Assembly (NCBI GenBank): GCA_001598975.1
Contig: BBXU01001515.1
Span: 1-49,647, forward strand
Origin: Parachlorella kessleri
Lineage: Eukaryota > Chlorophyta > Trebouxiophyceae > Chlorellales > Chlorellaceae
Reading direction: 5' to 3'
Length of the DNA stretch: 49,647 bases
Position numbers and translations under genes: made by a program
Notes under the pieces: generated by a model
What the model saw: only the letters and a program-made list of their open reading frames with translations
What the model was told of the DNA's origin: nothing
The model's database searches: none
Shown here: one piece after another, positions 20,197 to 31,565 of the stretch
How positions within the stretch are numbered: position 1 is the stretch's first letter
Layout of the letters: each line of letters opens with the position of its first letter

Positions 20197-23100
20197 ATGA
20201 TAGGAAGGCAGTCTGCTCACGTCCAGGCCGGCTTCCACCTGCGCTGGAGACAGCGGCTGTTGAGGCAGCAGGCCAGTTGCAGGCCTGGCCTTCGCTGGCG
20301 GTGTGTCAGAAAGTGCAGGAAACGGGCGCCTAGCTCTTTGCCAGAGGATGACCTGAGCCTCAGCTGGACAGAGCAGTCACAGGAAAGAGCACCCACACCA
20401 GACCAGGGCTCTGAAGAGCAACGCAATGGAAGCGGGCGAACAGCATCAGTCCCAGCCGTGCACCTCCAGCACAATGGCACAGGTGTCACTGCTATGGACG
20501 ACGGTGCTAGCGCCACCAGAAGGGGCAAGATTGGCGCGCGGCGGGCGCGCAAAGCGAGTAAAAGTATACTGCAGCGGAAGGAGGTCCAGGAGATGCTTCT
20601 CTTCGCAGTCCCTGCCCTGGGTGAGTGTAAAAAAGGAGGCAAGGGCTGCTTGCCGAGTGGGGACAGCTTCTGCGTCGTTCCTGATGCTTTCTGTGTCCTA
20701 TGTTGAAGGTGCAGCGTGCCTTCCTGGTTATGTCAATGTGCTGAGTGTCTGTGCTATCCCCATGGCACGCAATATGCATCTCCCACTCGTTGGCAAGCAA
20801 CTCCCCTTTGACTGTGCGAAGAAGCTCGCAGCCCACACCGTTAGGCTCTCCTGATCCCTTGCAGGCATGGTGTTGGCGGATCCCCTTATGTCGCTTATAG
20901 ATACAGCCTGTGTTGGGCATGTCTCGGCATTACAGCTCGCTGCCTTAGGACCCAACACCGCCATCTTCAACTTTGTGTTCCAGGCAAGTTGTGCTGCTTT
21001 TGGCCGCCTGCAGGGCTTGGTACCACGCTTGCCGGCAGGAAGCGGCTCAGCACTGCTTCCATGGGTCTCATCGTCCTGCTAAGTGGCGTCTTAGGCTGCC
21101 TGCAATACTCGCTATCTACGCATGCAGGCTACTGCCGGGTAGTAGTGCTTGTTTCCAGCTGCAGCTCCTCCAGGGCCCCCTTTCTTTCCGCTGAGGTCCC
21201 TGGATATCTCACAACCAGTCAAGCGTCCCTATCACTGTAACCCCCTCGTGCAGCTGTTTGCCTTTTTGGGAGTTGCCACCACCAGCACCATCGCCAGCAA
21301 CTCTCCCAAGCTCCCTGGCCTGGACCCCTCCGCCCGCGCGGCCCGCCTACACGCCGCCCAGACCACCCTCAGCAACTCGCTCTGCCTGGCGCTGGTCTGT
21401 GGGGCATTGGCCATGGCCGCGCTGCTGACCCAGGGCCCCAGGCTGCTGGCAGCGATGGGGACCCCTGCGGAGGTGGTGGGCCCGGCGCTGCAGTACCTGC
21501 GAATCAGGTAAGGCACCGCAGCTTGATGCAGCACTAGCGCTGTAAGTTTGCACTACCATGCTGCCCAGGGGCTGCATGGGGTTCGGATTAGTGCGGTTCT
21601 GTGGTAGCAACTCAACCAACCAGTCACACGATTCGGTCTAGCAGCTGGAGGGCTCTTGGGTCAGTGAGGGGAGGCCTGGGGCCAACTCTGGGGTACTGCA
21701 GTGGTCGCTGGCAGTGTCTTTGTTCGTACCTGTGTCTTGTTGTTGAGAAGTCACTGCGCAATCGGGATGTGTCAGGTATCAGTCGCGCTGTCAAGGATTT
21801 AGTGGTTGCCTGTGGGGCGGGAAAACTTCCTGTGTATATGAGAGCCCTCTTGTGTGGACTGCTGCTCATGGGGCATGTCGAGGCTTGAATGCAGGGCCCT
21901 TGCCGCCCCGGCTGTCATGATCATGAGTGTGAGCCAGGGGGCGTGCCTGGGCCAGCAAGACGCCTGGACCCCTGCCGGTGTGCTGGCAGCAGCGGGGCTG
22001 CTGAACGCAGGTAGATTCTCCTTACAGATGCTTTGAAGCGAAGGTATATTGGTCTGCATGGGACCAATGATGGGGTGCTTGCTGCAGCGGCACTTACAAA
22101 TGCAGGTGGGCAGGGTTGTGTTATCTCGAACAACTGGCTGGACACTCGGGCGAAGGATCTTGGCTTAGTGCTTACTGAAGTATTGCCACGCCGGCAACAA
22201 CTCCCCAAGCTGCCTGTGGGGCTGATGCTGGGCACTTTTGGTGGTCTCTGCCCAGGGGATGTGTGCACCTGTCTGGGGCTAGAAAAGTCTCTGGCCTCTC
22301 CCGTGCCTGCTTCCCTGCTTGGCTGCTGGCTTCATTACTTCTATATATGCATGGGCCCTTCTCCTTTTCCCCAGTGAGCCCTATTCCTTCCAACTGCCGT
22401 GCAGCTGGTGACATGTACCTCATAGCCAATAGAGGCCTTGGGGTGGCGGGGGCAGCCGCAGCCACCACAGCAGCACAGATAGCGGGGGCAGTGTACTTCC
22501 TGTGGCACCTGTGGAGGAAGGGACGGCAGGAAGGCAGCGTGCCCCTGAGGTTTGCGGTGAGTCCTGTCGCTGTGATGCTGGGGAGTGGCTTTGTAGGTGT
22601 TCCTTTGATGTCTTAGACAGGCGTCGTTCTCATGCAGAAGTGTTTCCATAAGCAGTGTCCGCCGGGTGTGCACACCGTGTGCCGGTCAAGGGAGCCTTTG
22701 AGCTGCCCAGCACCTGCTAAAGCCCGCCCTAGCACCCAACTCCGCTCCCGCCATCTGCAGGGGCTGTCGCGCTGGCAGACACTCAAGCCTTTCCTGGAGG
22801 TGGGGGTCACGCTCTTTGGGCGCACCATTTTTGGCATGGCGGCGTACTTCTGCATGACTGCCGCAGCCACTCGGCTGGGCATGCTCAGCACGGCAACGCA
22901 TCAAGTGGCGATGCAGGTGTGCGCGAGCTTAGAGGGAGAGCCGGACCCCCTGCTACATTGTCAAGCTGCATATGTAGGAATAACCAAGTAGACATGTTAC
23001 CTCAATGGTGGGCATGCAAAGCGCAGCTACCGCGTTTTTCTGTTTGTTGTGAACACGTGGTTCGATGCTGAGTCGCTATGGTGTGGGTTGGTCTGTAGCG

Positions 23101-23869
23101 GTGTGGCTGAGCGACTGGAAGCAAGATTGGCAGGGCGTGTGCAACACGTGAGTCATGCTGTTAAGTGCTGATGCTGCTACATGTCAACATGCACGAGCCC
23201 ACCAAGGGTACGGTGAGTGAATCCTTTGGCGCCTCCCCCTCACCTGCGACGGCAGCAGGTGCAGCTATCGGAGTGCGCTGACACTGCCAAAGCTCACTGG
23301 CTGCCTCGGTGTGGTGACCTGCCGCCCTGCAGGTTTTCTGGTTCCTGCTCTACATCCCTGAGCCCCTGAGCCTGGCCGCCCAGTCCCTGATTGCGAGGGA
23401 CCGTTATCACCCACAACAGGCATCCCAATGGGCGTGGCTGCTGCTCCACGCCGGCGTGGGCTTGGGCTTCCTACTGGCCCTGCTTCTTGCTGGCGTCTTC
23501 ACATTTGGTGCCCGGCTTTTCACCAGTGATGTGGCCGTGCAGAGCGGTGTCGCGGCGCTGGTGCCGGTCGCCATGGTAGCAACGCATGTGTGCAGCACCA
23601 TGATGATGTTTGACGGCATATCCATCGGCGCCGCTGATTTTGGCCACCTGCCAGTGGCAAACGCCGCAGGGCTTGGGGTGACCCTGGCTATCCTGTGGGC
23701 CAGCGGCCGGGCAGGGCTCGGGCTGCAGGGTGTGTGGTGGTCGCTGGTGGGGTTCTACGCCACGCGGCTGGTGGCCCATGTGTTGCATTTCCTGTTGAAG
23801 GGTTGCGGGAGCGTGTTTGGTGGTGGTCAGACCAGCAGCAGCAGCGGAACGGAGGCAGCAGCAGCATGA
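20197..23869 (+). CDS. MATE/DinF-family efflux transporter, probably plastid-targeted
   Basis: Multidrug and toxic compound extrusion carrier (12-helix antiporter). Exons: 20197-20620, 20865-20983, 21254-21507, 21895-22010, 22405-22556, 22761-22916, 23333-23869; 1758 nt, 585 residues, stop TGA. The first about 130 residues are hydrophilic and Arg-rich with almost no acids at the start (MIGRQSAHVQAGFHLRWRQR), consistent with a transit peptide. The transporter core begins at EMLLFAVPAL. Motifs: LADPLMSLIDTACVGHVS with AALGPNTAIFNFVFQ (the DinF-branch N-terminal signature), LRIRALAAPAVMIM, GQQDAWTP, then GRTIFGMAAYFCMTAAATRL and LSTATHQVAMQ. The last exon holds helices 9-12. The intron after 20983 has a GC donor (CAG|GCAAGT). 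The DinF branch includes plastid and EDS5-like carriers, but substrate and site are inference. The start ATG was chosen as the last in-frame Met before the basic leader. Confidence 0.88.
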
Positions 23870-24364
23870 AGCATTGGAGCCTCTGTATGTGTCAACAAGA
23901 CTTGATATATAGACGCATGGGGTCCTTGACATAATTGTGGTTGCAAGCCAATTCTTTCGCGCCTTGGTCTCTTTGTTGTGGTCTTGCTCGCATTCATGCA
24001 GGCAGTTAGCATCCTGCAGCATTGCCTGGTCGTTAGATTGCCTGATCCTTTCATTGCCCGAATCCGAACAGTGCATTGTACATTGGTATAATCATAAGAC
24101 GGGTGCCTGAGTCGTTTTCGGTCTGGGCGTACTGTGGTGTACTTCGCAATGGTGTCGGCTGGTCTGCTTTACGAATGTCCGACACGGATCGGCTGGCCTT
24201 AACCCTTAAGTGCAGCCCCTGGGGTGACTGCAACGCACCCTCAGCGGCTGGCAGCTCGTGTGTGACCTGGATTGCCCTTCCACCAACCGACAACACTATC
24301 AAGCCCCACAGTACCATGCCAGCCCATGTGCATTGTGACTAACAGCCTGGCTTTCAGATTCTAA
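23870..24364. other. MATE 3' UTR and fasciclin-gene promoter
   Basis: 495 nt between the MATE TGA and the fasciclin ATG. No TGTAA is visible in this stretch; the first one on the plus strand falls inside fasciclin exon 1 (about 24474). The polyadenylation site of the MATE gene is therefore unresolved. Confidence 0.45.
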
Positions 24365-27300
24365 ATGTGCTACTGGCTACTTGCATTGTCGGCACTGGGC
24401 CTGTGCGCCAGCAGCGCCCGCGGTCAAGCTCCTCTGGACTTCCAGCCCCCTATCAGCCTTGGAGGCTGCAGCTGTAATGACACAGCGCCCCCAAACAATC
24501 GCACCTGCCGGCAGATGAGGGACGGGGGCCAGTGGTGAGTGCACTTACTCACCCTTGAGGCATGCCAAATGCAACTTGCCTGACCAATGTAGGCATCGAA
24601 TTCTCCTTGTCGCTTGCCTGGCCTGTGTTTGGAGTGCCCTTTTCAGGCCTTAGAAGCTCAAGTGCAAACTGTGTAACTAGGCAGCACAGTGCAACCTGAA
24701 CGCCATCCCCATGCAGTGGTTCACGCCATATGATGCTCTATGCTGGGTGCACAGCCTCTGCCATATGATGCATGTATGCCTTGCAGTTACCAAACCTGGG
24801 CGGTGGCACAGAATATGTGCGCCCTCAGTTGTGGCAGATGCTCCTGCCCAGGGACCTGCGTTTGCACAGACGTGCCGCCAGCGGGGGATTTCACCTGTGC
24901 GCAGCAGGTCTGGTGATAACGAGCCAACTGAGATCAGCGGCCGCATGTGCCCACGCTGCATTGCAGGGGCACGATGCATCTTGGGTGGCCATGCTCATGA
25001 GCCGCCGCCGCACGCTCCTCAACAAGCTGAGAGGAGTTACTGCTGTCTGCGCTTTTTGCCTGCAGATGCCCTGGACATGTTGTGTAAACGAAGTCCACAA
25101 GGGCATCTTCCTGCATTTATGCACACGGGGTGTTGTTACCCGGCCCTGGGTGCAGGCCTTCTGGGCAAAGTGCTTGGAGACCTGGATGCTGCCCCAGTAC
25201 TGCCAGATCTCCTGTGCTTAGTGCGCATGTGGGGCTTCCAACACGACCAGCAGTTCCCCCGCAACAGGCATGGCTGTGCCCGCCTCACCCAGCCCCCAAG
25301 CATACCTGTCCATTGTACCGCCATCATCGCCGCCTCGCCCCGCACCTGCGCAACCCTCTCCTCCTCCTCCTCCTCCTCCTCCTCCTATTGCTGCTGCTTC
25401 TCCTCCTCCGCTACCTTCTCCTGCTACTCCAGGGCTGCCGCTGTTTGCCGTGCCCCCGCCCAAGCCTGCTGCTGCCCCCGCTCCAGGAGTGACGGGCACC
25501 AACCAAGGGCAGCAGGTACGCCTGCATCGCTACACTGTGCTTCGGACACAGAGGCAAGTAATATGTCATTGCTGTGTACTACATGGAATGCCAAATGTTC
25601 TCTAAATCTGTGCTAGCAAGGTACCGAGGGGGTCTTTGATGAAATGGTGATCTGGTGACCGCAGGGGGCGGCTGCAGCGGCACCGCAAGGCCAGCAGCCC
25701 TGCCGTGCAGACGTCATCAGCCTGCTCAGGTGCTGGCACACTGCATGCCAAGACTAGGCACTGGCAACGCTAGGCACCTGTGCACAAGCGTTGGCCAGGG
25801 CCGGGTAACCACCAACTTATCTGTCCAGGTTCCCAAAGCCTTGGCGCTGTGCCAATTGGTGAATCAACCATACAATTGATCCAAGTGGTAACATGCTAGT
25901 CAGAATCATGCTTGACCCTGGCAGCGGTGTTCTCTTGCTTGAAGGGCATCTGGGGACCTGGATACCTACATGATCCTGCTGGCACTGACAGGCTGGCTCA
26001 AGAATGTGTCAGAGCCAGGCCTGGCAGCCACACTATTCATACCCCAGAACAGCGCGATAGATGCCTTCATGGCTCAGCAGGCAAGTGGGTCCATCTGCAT
26101 CTGTCCACATTTCTCAAAGACAAGTAATATTACCCTTGCTAGCACAAGCTCTGGCTAATAATGTCCCAAATTGGAGCAGGGTAAAAGAACTTAGGAAGTG
26201 AATAGACACACGCAGCCGCCACCACTAACATGGGTTGGCTCATGAGGGGTCTGCAGCAATGCGCCATCGTCCTGTGCTGCCTTCATACAGGGCTTCAGCC
26301 TGCCACAGCTGTTTGGGGAGCTGGGTCGCTTGAAGTCGCTGGTAGCCTACCACATGCTGCCACAGCCGCTCAGCTACACAGACCTCCTCAGGCAGGCAAG
26401 TTGTGGCACTGCCCTAGCCAGCGCTGCTCCCCCCTTTTGTGTGTCTGGCTGGAGTTTGGCGTGCATGCGACGCAACTTCATAAGACGTTGCCCGTGCACG
26501 GGACTCTAGCCTGTCACCTGCACCATCTGTGCCGCACAGCGCAGGGAAAGCGCATCATGAGCCTTGTGCCTGCAGCAGCCTCAAGCACCGAGCATCTCTG
26601 CCTGGCAACACACATCTCTTCCCTTGCGTAGGGGGGACCGATACCCACAGACCTCCCAGGCTCATCGGTCACGGTCACCCAGGGACCTGGAGGTGCCTTG
26701 GTGGTGCAAGGAGGCAGCGGGACGGCTAACATCGTCCGCACAAACATCCTGCTGTGCAGCACAGTGGTCCATGTGATTGACACGGTAGGCGGAGAGGTAC
26801 CTGGCACTGCCAACTTGGGCGGCTGGGGAAAAGCAGTGTGGTTACCAGCACCAGCGGATACAACAGCCTGGCTTACTCATGTGGGTAGTGATTTCACCAG
26901 TGCGCAGTGAGGCTCGGCAGGCAGAATGCTTGCCCTGCTGCTCACCCAGCACTGGCCTGGGCTGCATCAAACAGTGTTTGGATCGGCAGTTTCACTGTCA
27001 CAGTTGCAGTGACACTTAGCCCTACCAGTGCCATGCAGGTGCTCACACCCACAGCCAGGCTGCAGTTCATCATGCCCTATGACATGGCGGTGCAGGGAGT
27101 TGAAGCACAGGTGAGAGGCTCCAAACTTGCCCCCCTCACATCAACCCCATATCCTTCTCTGCCAGCCGGGCAGTTGCAACGCAAGAGCCTAATGAGATTG
27201 ATGGTGTCTTCCCACGGCATTCCTCCACAGCTGCCACGCTGTGAGGTTGGCTGGGTTGGCTACCATGGCTGATGTCTGAGGCAACTTGCAGTGTCCAAGA

Positions 27301-30300
27301 CGTTACCACCTCATTGGCCCTTATGCATTTGTGGTGGCTGCAGGACACACCCGCTACTGGGCTGCCAGGCCAAGCATGTGCACATAGCCTGGCGGACATC
27401 GTCAGGCAAGTGGTGCATGTGGGCATCATGCATGATTTGCAGCGGTAGCACCATTCCCCTGAATTATGTTGTGTTGCTGCTGCACCGCCAGGCACCACCA
27501 CCCACGGCATTTGGTCTGGAGCACTTCAGCTGCCTGGTGCCTTGGCAACAACATAGTCATTATACTTTCTCTCTGCAGGGAGGTCCCCAACCTGTCAGTC
27601 CTGCCCGTCTATCTGTCCATGGCTGACTGGGACAAGCAGCTGCAGGACCCTGGCTGGAATGTGACGCTCATCATGCCCGCTGACCAGGTGTTCTCCGTGG
27701 CAGCCGCGTTCCTGCTGCAGCCAGGCGTGGCAGATGCGCGGCAGGTAGGCGGTGATGGAATGCATGCTCTGTGAAAACCTAGAATTGTTCAGAAAGATCC
27801 AACCTAAATGTTACATTCAAAAATGTGTGCACTAAGGGCGGGGGCAAGGCTTTCCATGCACTGCAAGGTGGCGGTGGTGGTGGTGCAAGGCATTGCTGAT
27901 AGCAGAGTGCATCAGGCACCACGCCGCTGTCGCCCCCGATCCTTGGGTGTGCCGTCACATACCTCTGCATCACATGGAAGTCATCTGGGGGTGGGTGGGT
28001 GCTTCAGAGCTTGATTGCTTCACATAAAGCACTTACTGCCTCGAGCGCCCCACGCTGCAAACGCAGTAGTGTAGCCAGGGTGGCGGCTGCCCCACCACGT
28101 TTAGTTCCATGCAGGTGCTGCTGGCGCTTGCGTCCAGCTGGACCAATACACCTTATCTGCACGAGGGCGGCAAGTACTTTTTCCTGCAAGGCGGGCTCAG
28201 CGTGAATGACCTGAAGGGCCAGGAGGGGGACCCCATCCCGACCATGTTCCAGGGGCAGGGGGCCACGGTGATCCCGCTGCCCACAGATGATGGGGAGGGA
28301 GTTGGCATCCAGTACGAGGGCCACAACATGACGCTGCCCATCACACAGGAATACACCACGTGTGGCGGCGCCGTGCTGTGGGTGCTGGGCCTGCCCTCAA
28401 CCGGCAACCAGACCCAGCAGGTGAAAACCACCCTTGCGTGAAGCCTTGGTGGGCTGCTGCAGCATGCTGCATTCCGCTGGCCTGGGCCCCTGTGTACCGG
28501 TACTGCTAGCTAAATGCTCGCGAGCAGCTTCCAACTCTCACTTGCGTCGCTGACGGCATCGGTACGCAAGAGTCGGCCCTCCTGCGTCTGCACAGGCCAG
28601 TCTGGGCAGCATCCGGCAGCACTTCTCCCCTGGCACATTGCAGGAGCTGGCCCAGATTGCCCTGGCAGCCATCCCCTCCATCTTCACCGCGCCCAGCGGC
28701 CCAAGCCCAGGAGGCTCAAGCCCACCTGCACCCCCAGCCTCCGCCCCAGGCCTAACCGCCACCCAGCCACCAGCGACAAATCTCCTCCATACAGCAGTCC
28801 CAGTCACAGCAACAGCACCGGCACCAGCAGGAGCAGCAGCAGCCCTACCCCCTGCCTCCATCCCGGGGGCTTCTTCGACCCCAACTGCAACCACCCCCCT
28901 TGCAGTAGCCTCGGCACCAGGCGCGGCTTCAGGCGTCACCATGGGCCCCCTGGCACTAAACCCGCCGCCATCTGGGGCATTCCCGGGGGCGCCGCCTTCA
29001 TCGACACCGGCCTCCCTGTCAGCCACCCCCACCCCTACCCCCACCGCGGCCCTAGCGGCCCCCGTCCCCGCATTAGGGTTCACCAGCGCTCTGCCTGCTG
29101 GCGGGCCGGGCGGTGGGACCCAGGGAGGGGCTCCGCAGGGCTGCCTGCCAGTGCAGCGTCTGTACATGGAGGCACCTGAGTTCACCAGCCTACGGCAGCT
29201 GCTGGGCGCTGCCCATGTCGAGGTGAACGGTGGCATCGTTCATTACGTATGCCCTGGCGCTGCTGCTTGGCCTGACTGTGTTGGCTGCGGGCGGTGGTAA
29301 GCAACCATTGTCAGAGAGAGTGCTTAGTGGTGTGGAGTCACTGCCAGCGGCCACGCAGCATGCTGCTATCGCTGGCAGCAGGTAGCGGGAAAGGGTAGGT
29401 AGCTGTGAACAGCATGGGCAAAGCTGCATGTCAGCTTTGCACACACCATAATGTACTGATAGCGCCTGCTGGAAGCTTCGGCACTGGCACGACAGAAGAG
29501 CAGCAATGATATGACCTTAGCATCTTGGCTCCCTTGCAGTTGACGTCTCTCTATGCACCCCAGGCCAGTGTCACCATCCTGGCCCCCATCAACCGAGCGG
29601 TGGATGACTTCCTGACCTCGTTGGACCAAGCCTCACGAGTGGGCATTTTTGCCAGCCAGAAAGCCGTGGTAGCGCTCCTAGCATACAACACCCTAGCTCC
29701 GCCACCTCTCAGGTACATGCACCATGTCACTTCGCTTGGGTTGAGCCCTGCAGCGATCCCTAGTAGGGACCCAACAACCCATCCGCTTCATCTTCGTACC
29801 TCATGAGCGCTCCTTGTGTTAAGGGCCCTCATAAGCGTATCATGGCACAGTACTGCCAGTCAGCATCTCGCCCGCAGCCCTCAGCCGCAATAACCGTGCC
29901 CTTGTCCTTGCAGGGTTGCTGACATGCAAGATGGAGCTGTGATAGCTTCGCTGGCCACTGATGCTGTGGTAAGGGTTCCATCTACTGCCAGGGTTCCCAG
30001 CATTTAGTGCCACTGCAATGCGCTTACCTGGAGTGATTGTGGAGGGAAGCTCATGCATAACCTGCCCTGGCATGCCACTGGCACAAGTTCAGGGTATACA
30101 GGTGGAGGGCTGCATATGTGGCACTGCCCAGTCATTGACTGAGGCCTAGCGAGTAGCTTACCATGAGAATGCTCGGGCAGCAGGGGGCAAGCCTTCCAGT
30201 CGCCATCCGTCGCCCCAGCGACGCCAACATAACACTGCAAGGCATCGCAAACAGCGCGCACATCGTGTACCCTGATGTAGCGATTTGTGAGGTGCGGGGG

Positions 30301-30868
30301 TTGCTGAGGACTTTCTAGGGCGGGGGCCCCTGCTTCACCCAGCAGCAGTTGCTTGGCTCCAGCAGATAAATGTGCAGTTATCTAGCCATGCTGGTCCGCT
30401 TGCGTCCGGTGCTCTGTGATCACCACTGCAATTGGTAATGGTGGCAGGCATTGCGAACAGATGGAATAGTTAGGGGCAAAGTGTACTGACAGTGGTGGGA
30501 TGCAGCAGATGAACACCAGCGTATTGCCACACGTGGCACATGCAGCTGCTCCTGCCCCACGTGTGGTAATAGCATGGGTGGCAGGTAGTGCAAACAGGGA
30601 GTAAAGCTGGGCTGGACTGGACAGACAGGGCTGGATGCAGAATGAGCCTGAGTCTTGCCTGAGTTCTGAGCCAGTAATTCTCTCCCCAAGATAAGCTAAG
30701 GCCACTGGAAGAGGTTATACTGGGCTGACAGGGGTCTATGTGGATTGCCACACGTGGCACATGCAGCTGGTACTGCCCCACGAGTGGTACTGTTGCCTCT
30801 CCTTACAGGGCATCCTCCAAGCCACTGATGCCGTCCTCATCCCAGTGCAGCCGCAAGCAGCTGGATAA
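24365..30868 (+). CDS. Secreted ShKT + triple fasciclin (FAS1) protein with proline-rich linkers; one in-frame TAG
   Basis: Predicted extracellular-matrix adhesion protein. Exons: 24365-24534, 24787-24907, 25156-25515, 25665-25729, 25945-26080, 26291-26395, 26632-26784, 27039-27110, 27344-27405, 27579-27744, 28115-28420, 28644-29222, 29540-29712, 29914-29968, 30181-30291, 30809-30868 (2694 nt, 897 residues, stop TAA). Signal peptide about 1-20. Two cysteine-rich ShKT-like repeats (CNDTAPPNNRTC…CALSCGRC and CTDVPPAGDFTC…CQISCA-stop-C). Pro-rich linker about 140-205. FAS1-1 about 231-394 (ATLFIPQNSAIDAF, VVHVIDTVLTP). FAS1-2 about 405-565. Ala/Pro/Thr linker about 582-735. FAS1-3 about 737-890 (VTILAPINRAVDDF, ATDAVLIPV). 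The TAG at 25219-25221 is codon 119. Without readthrough or editing, only 118 residues are made. Introns after 26080, 26395 and 27405 use GC donors. An extra short exon near 26544 (GKRIMSL) is possible. Confidence 0.85.
25351..25405 (+). repeat. CCT/CTC microsatellite coding a proline run
   Basis: Consecutive TCC/CCT units inside fasciclin-gene exon 3 encode the nine-proline block of the first linker. This is typical of algal hydroxyproline-rich wall proteins. Confidence 0.7.
30439..30507 (+). repeat. Dispersed repeat family, copy C (fasciclin intron 15)
   Basis: Reads ATGGTGGCAGGCATTGCGAA through GTGTACTGACAGTGGTGGGA to GATGCAG. Same ends as copy B at 13561, with a diverged middle. Sense orientation in the 517-nt last intron (30292-30808). 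Confidence 0.65.
30527..30566 (+). repeat. Hairpin element, copy 1 (perfect 10-bp arms)
   Basis: CCACACGTGG at 30527-30536 and its exact reverse complement CCACGTGTGG at 30557-30566, separated by 20 nt. This would fold as a hairpin. It is repeated about 220 nt downstream. Confidence 0.7.
30575..30700 (+). repeat. Dispersed repeat family, copy D (full length)
   Basis: About 126 nt, colinear with copy A at 13428-13549 from GTGGCAGGTAGTGC to the CTCTCCCC-AGATAAGCTAAG end, with an internal insertion of a few bases. It sits in fasciclin intron 15 in the sense orientation. A further fragment, TATACTGGGCTGACAGGG, follows at about 30717-30734. Confidence 0.75.
30748..30787 (+). repeat. Hairpin element, copy 2 (one arm mismatch)
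   Basis: CCACACGTGG at 30748-30757 and CCACGAGTGG at 30778-30787, with a 20-nt loop nearly identical to copy 1 (CACATGCAGCTGGTACTGCC). It ends about 20 nt before the last fasciclin acceptor. Confidence 0.65.
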
Positions 30869-31309
30869 GAGGATTTTGTACGCAGCCTGGCATGGGGCAA
30901 GGTGCACGATTGGGTTCTGCCTTAGTAGCCAGGTGTTGACGCTGTGCGTGAGTTGGTTGTCTCAGTCATTCTAGACAATGGCGAAGTAGGGAACCCCCCG
31001 CCAAAGTGCTGATAGCTGAGATTGCTATGGCAGTACAGCGAAAGTCAGCCACGGTGAAGTCCCGTTGGCCGGCTATTATGAACTGCCTGGGTTGCAAGCA
31101 AGATGCAGTTCAACTATTGAAGGGCTCATACGTGTTATATTGCTCCGCAGTGCAAGTGGGCAGAGTTGCCCACTGCTCAGCCAACGAGCCTAAATGCATA
31201 TCATAGCCCGGGCTGCCACTGGCAATGCAGGCCACCGTATAGTCTGATAGGCTGCAGCAAGCACATATACATAAGGCAGGAATGCTGAGTTTCCTCGAGG
31301 CAAACAGAA

Positions 31310-31397
31310 CGGGGCGGCGGAGTTGAACCGCTGCCCTGTAGCAAGGGCCCACAGGAAGGGGTTCCTGGGACCAGGCCACCCACCTGGCTACACCCCG
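31310..31397 (-). ncRNA. tRNA-like segment: tRNA-derived SINE head, tRNA relic, or chance
   Basis: On the minus strand the ends can pair as a 7-bp acceptor-like stem (CGGGGTG with CGCCCCG). An A-box-like TAGCCAGGTGGG follows at 31390-31379 with a GCCA/TGGC D-arm, and a canonical B box GGTTCAACTCC lies at 31329-31319 within a 4-bp T-arm. The middle is too long and has no clean five-pair, seven-loop anticodon arm. The T-arm and acceptor also overlap by one base. It is therefore unlikely to be a working tRNA; a tRNA-derived retroelement head or pseudogene fits better. Confidence 0.35.
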
Positions 31398-31560
31398 GCT
31401 TTGGTTCAAGAAAGGGGAAGTAAGGCAAGTCTAACACAACGAAGGCAACGGGTTTGAACATGATCAGAAAGCCCTGGCTCCAAACCAGATAATAGCAGCC
31501 AGCAACGCATGCAGCCAGGGAGGCACTAGCTATGAAGCCAGCCACCGGCTGCTGCAACTC

Positions 31561-31565
31561 TGTAA
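31561..31565 (+). terminator. TGTAA polyadenylation-type signal after the fasciclin gene
   Basis: The first clear plus-strand TGTAA after the fasciclin TAA, about 690 nt downstream. That distance makes the assignment tentative. Confidence 0.25.

Noticed and set aside
24711..25616. 301-codon plus-strand ORF without the TAG, as an alternative to the ShKT/fasciclin frame
   Set aside because: It runs through introns in the wrong frame and loses the ordered ShKT cysteines; the spliced frame matches the family.
28538..29236. 232-codon minus-strand ORF, Ala/Gly-rich
   Set aside because: Shadow of the Pro/Ala/Thr linker exon of the fasciclin gene on the plus strand; no motif or splice context of its own.
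31310..31397. Functional tRNA gene
   Set aside because: No valid anticodon arm, and the T-arm and acceptor stem overlap by one base; kept only as a tRNA-like relic.
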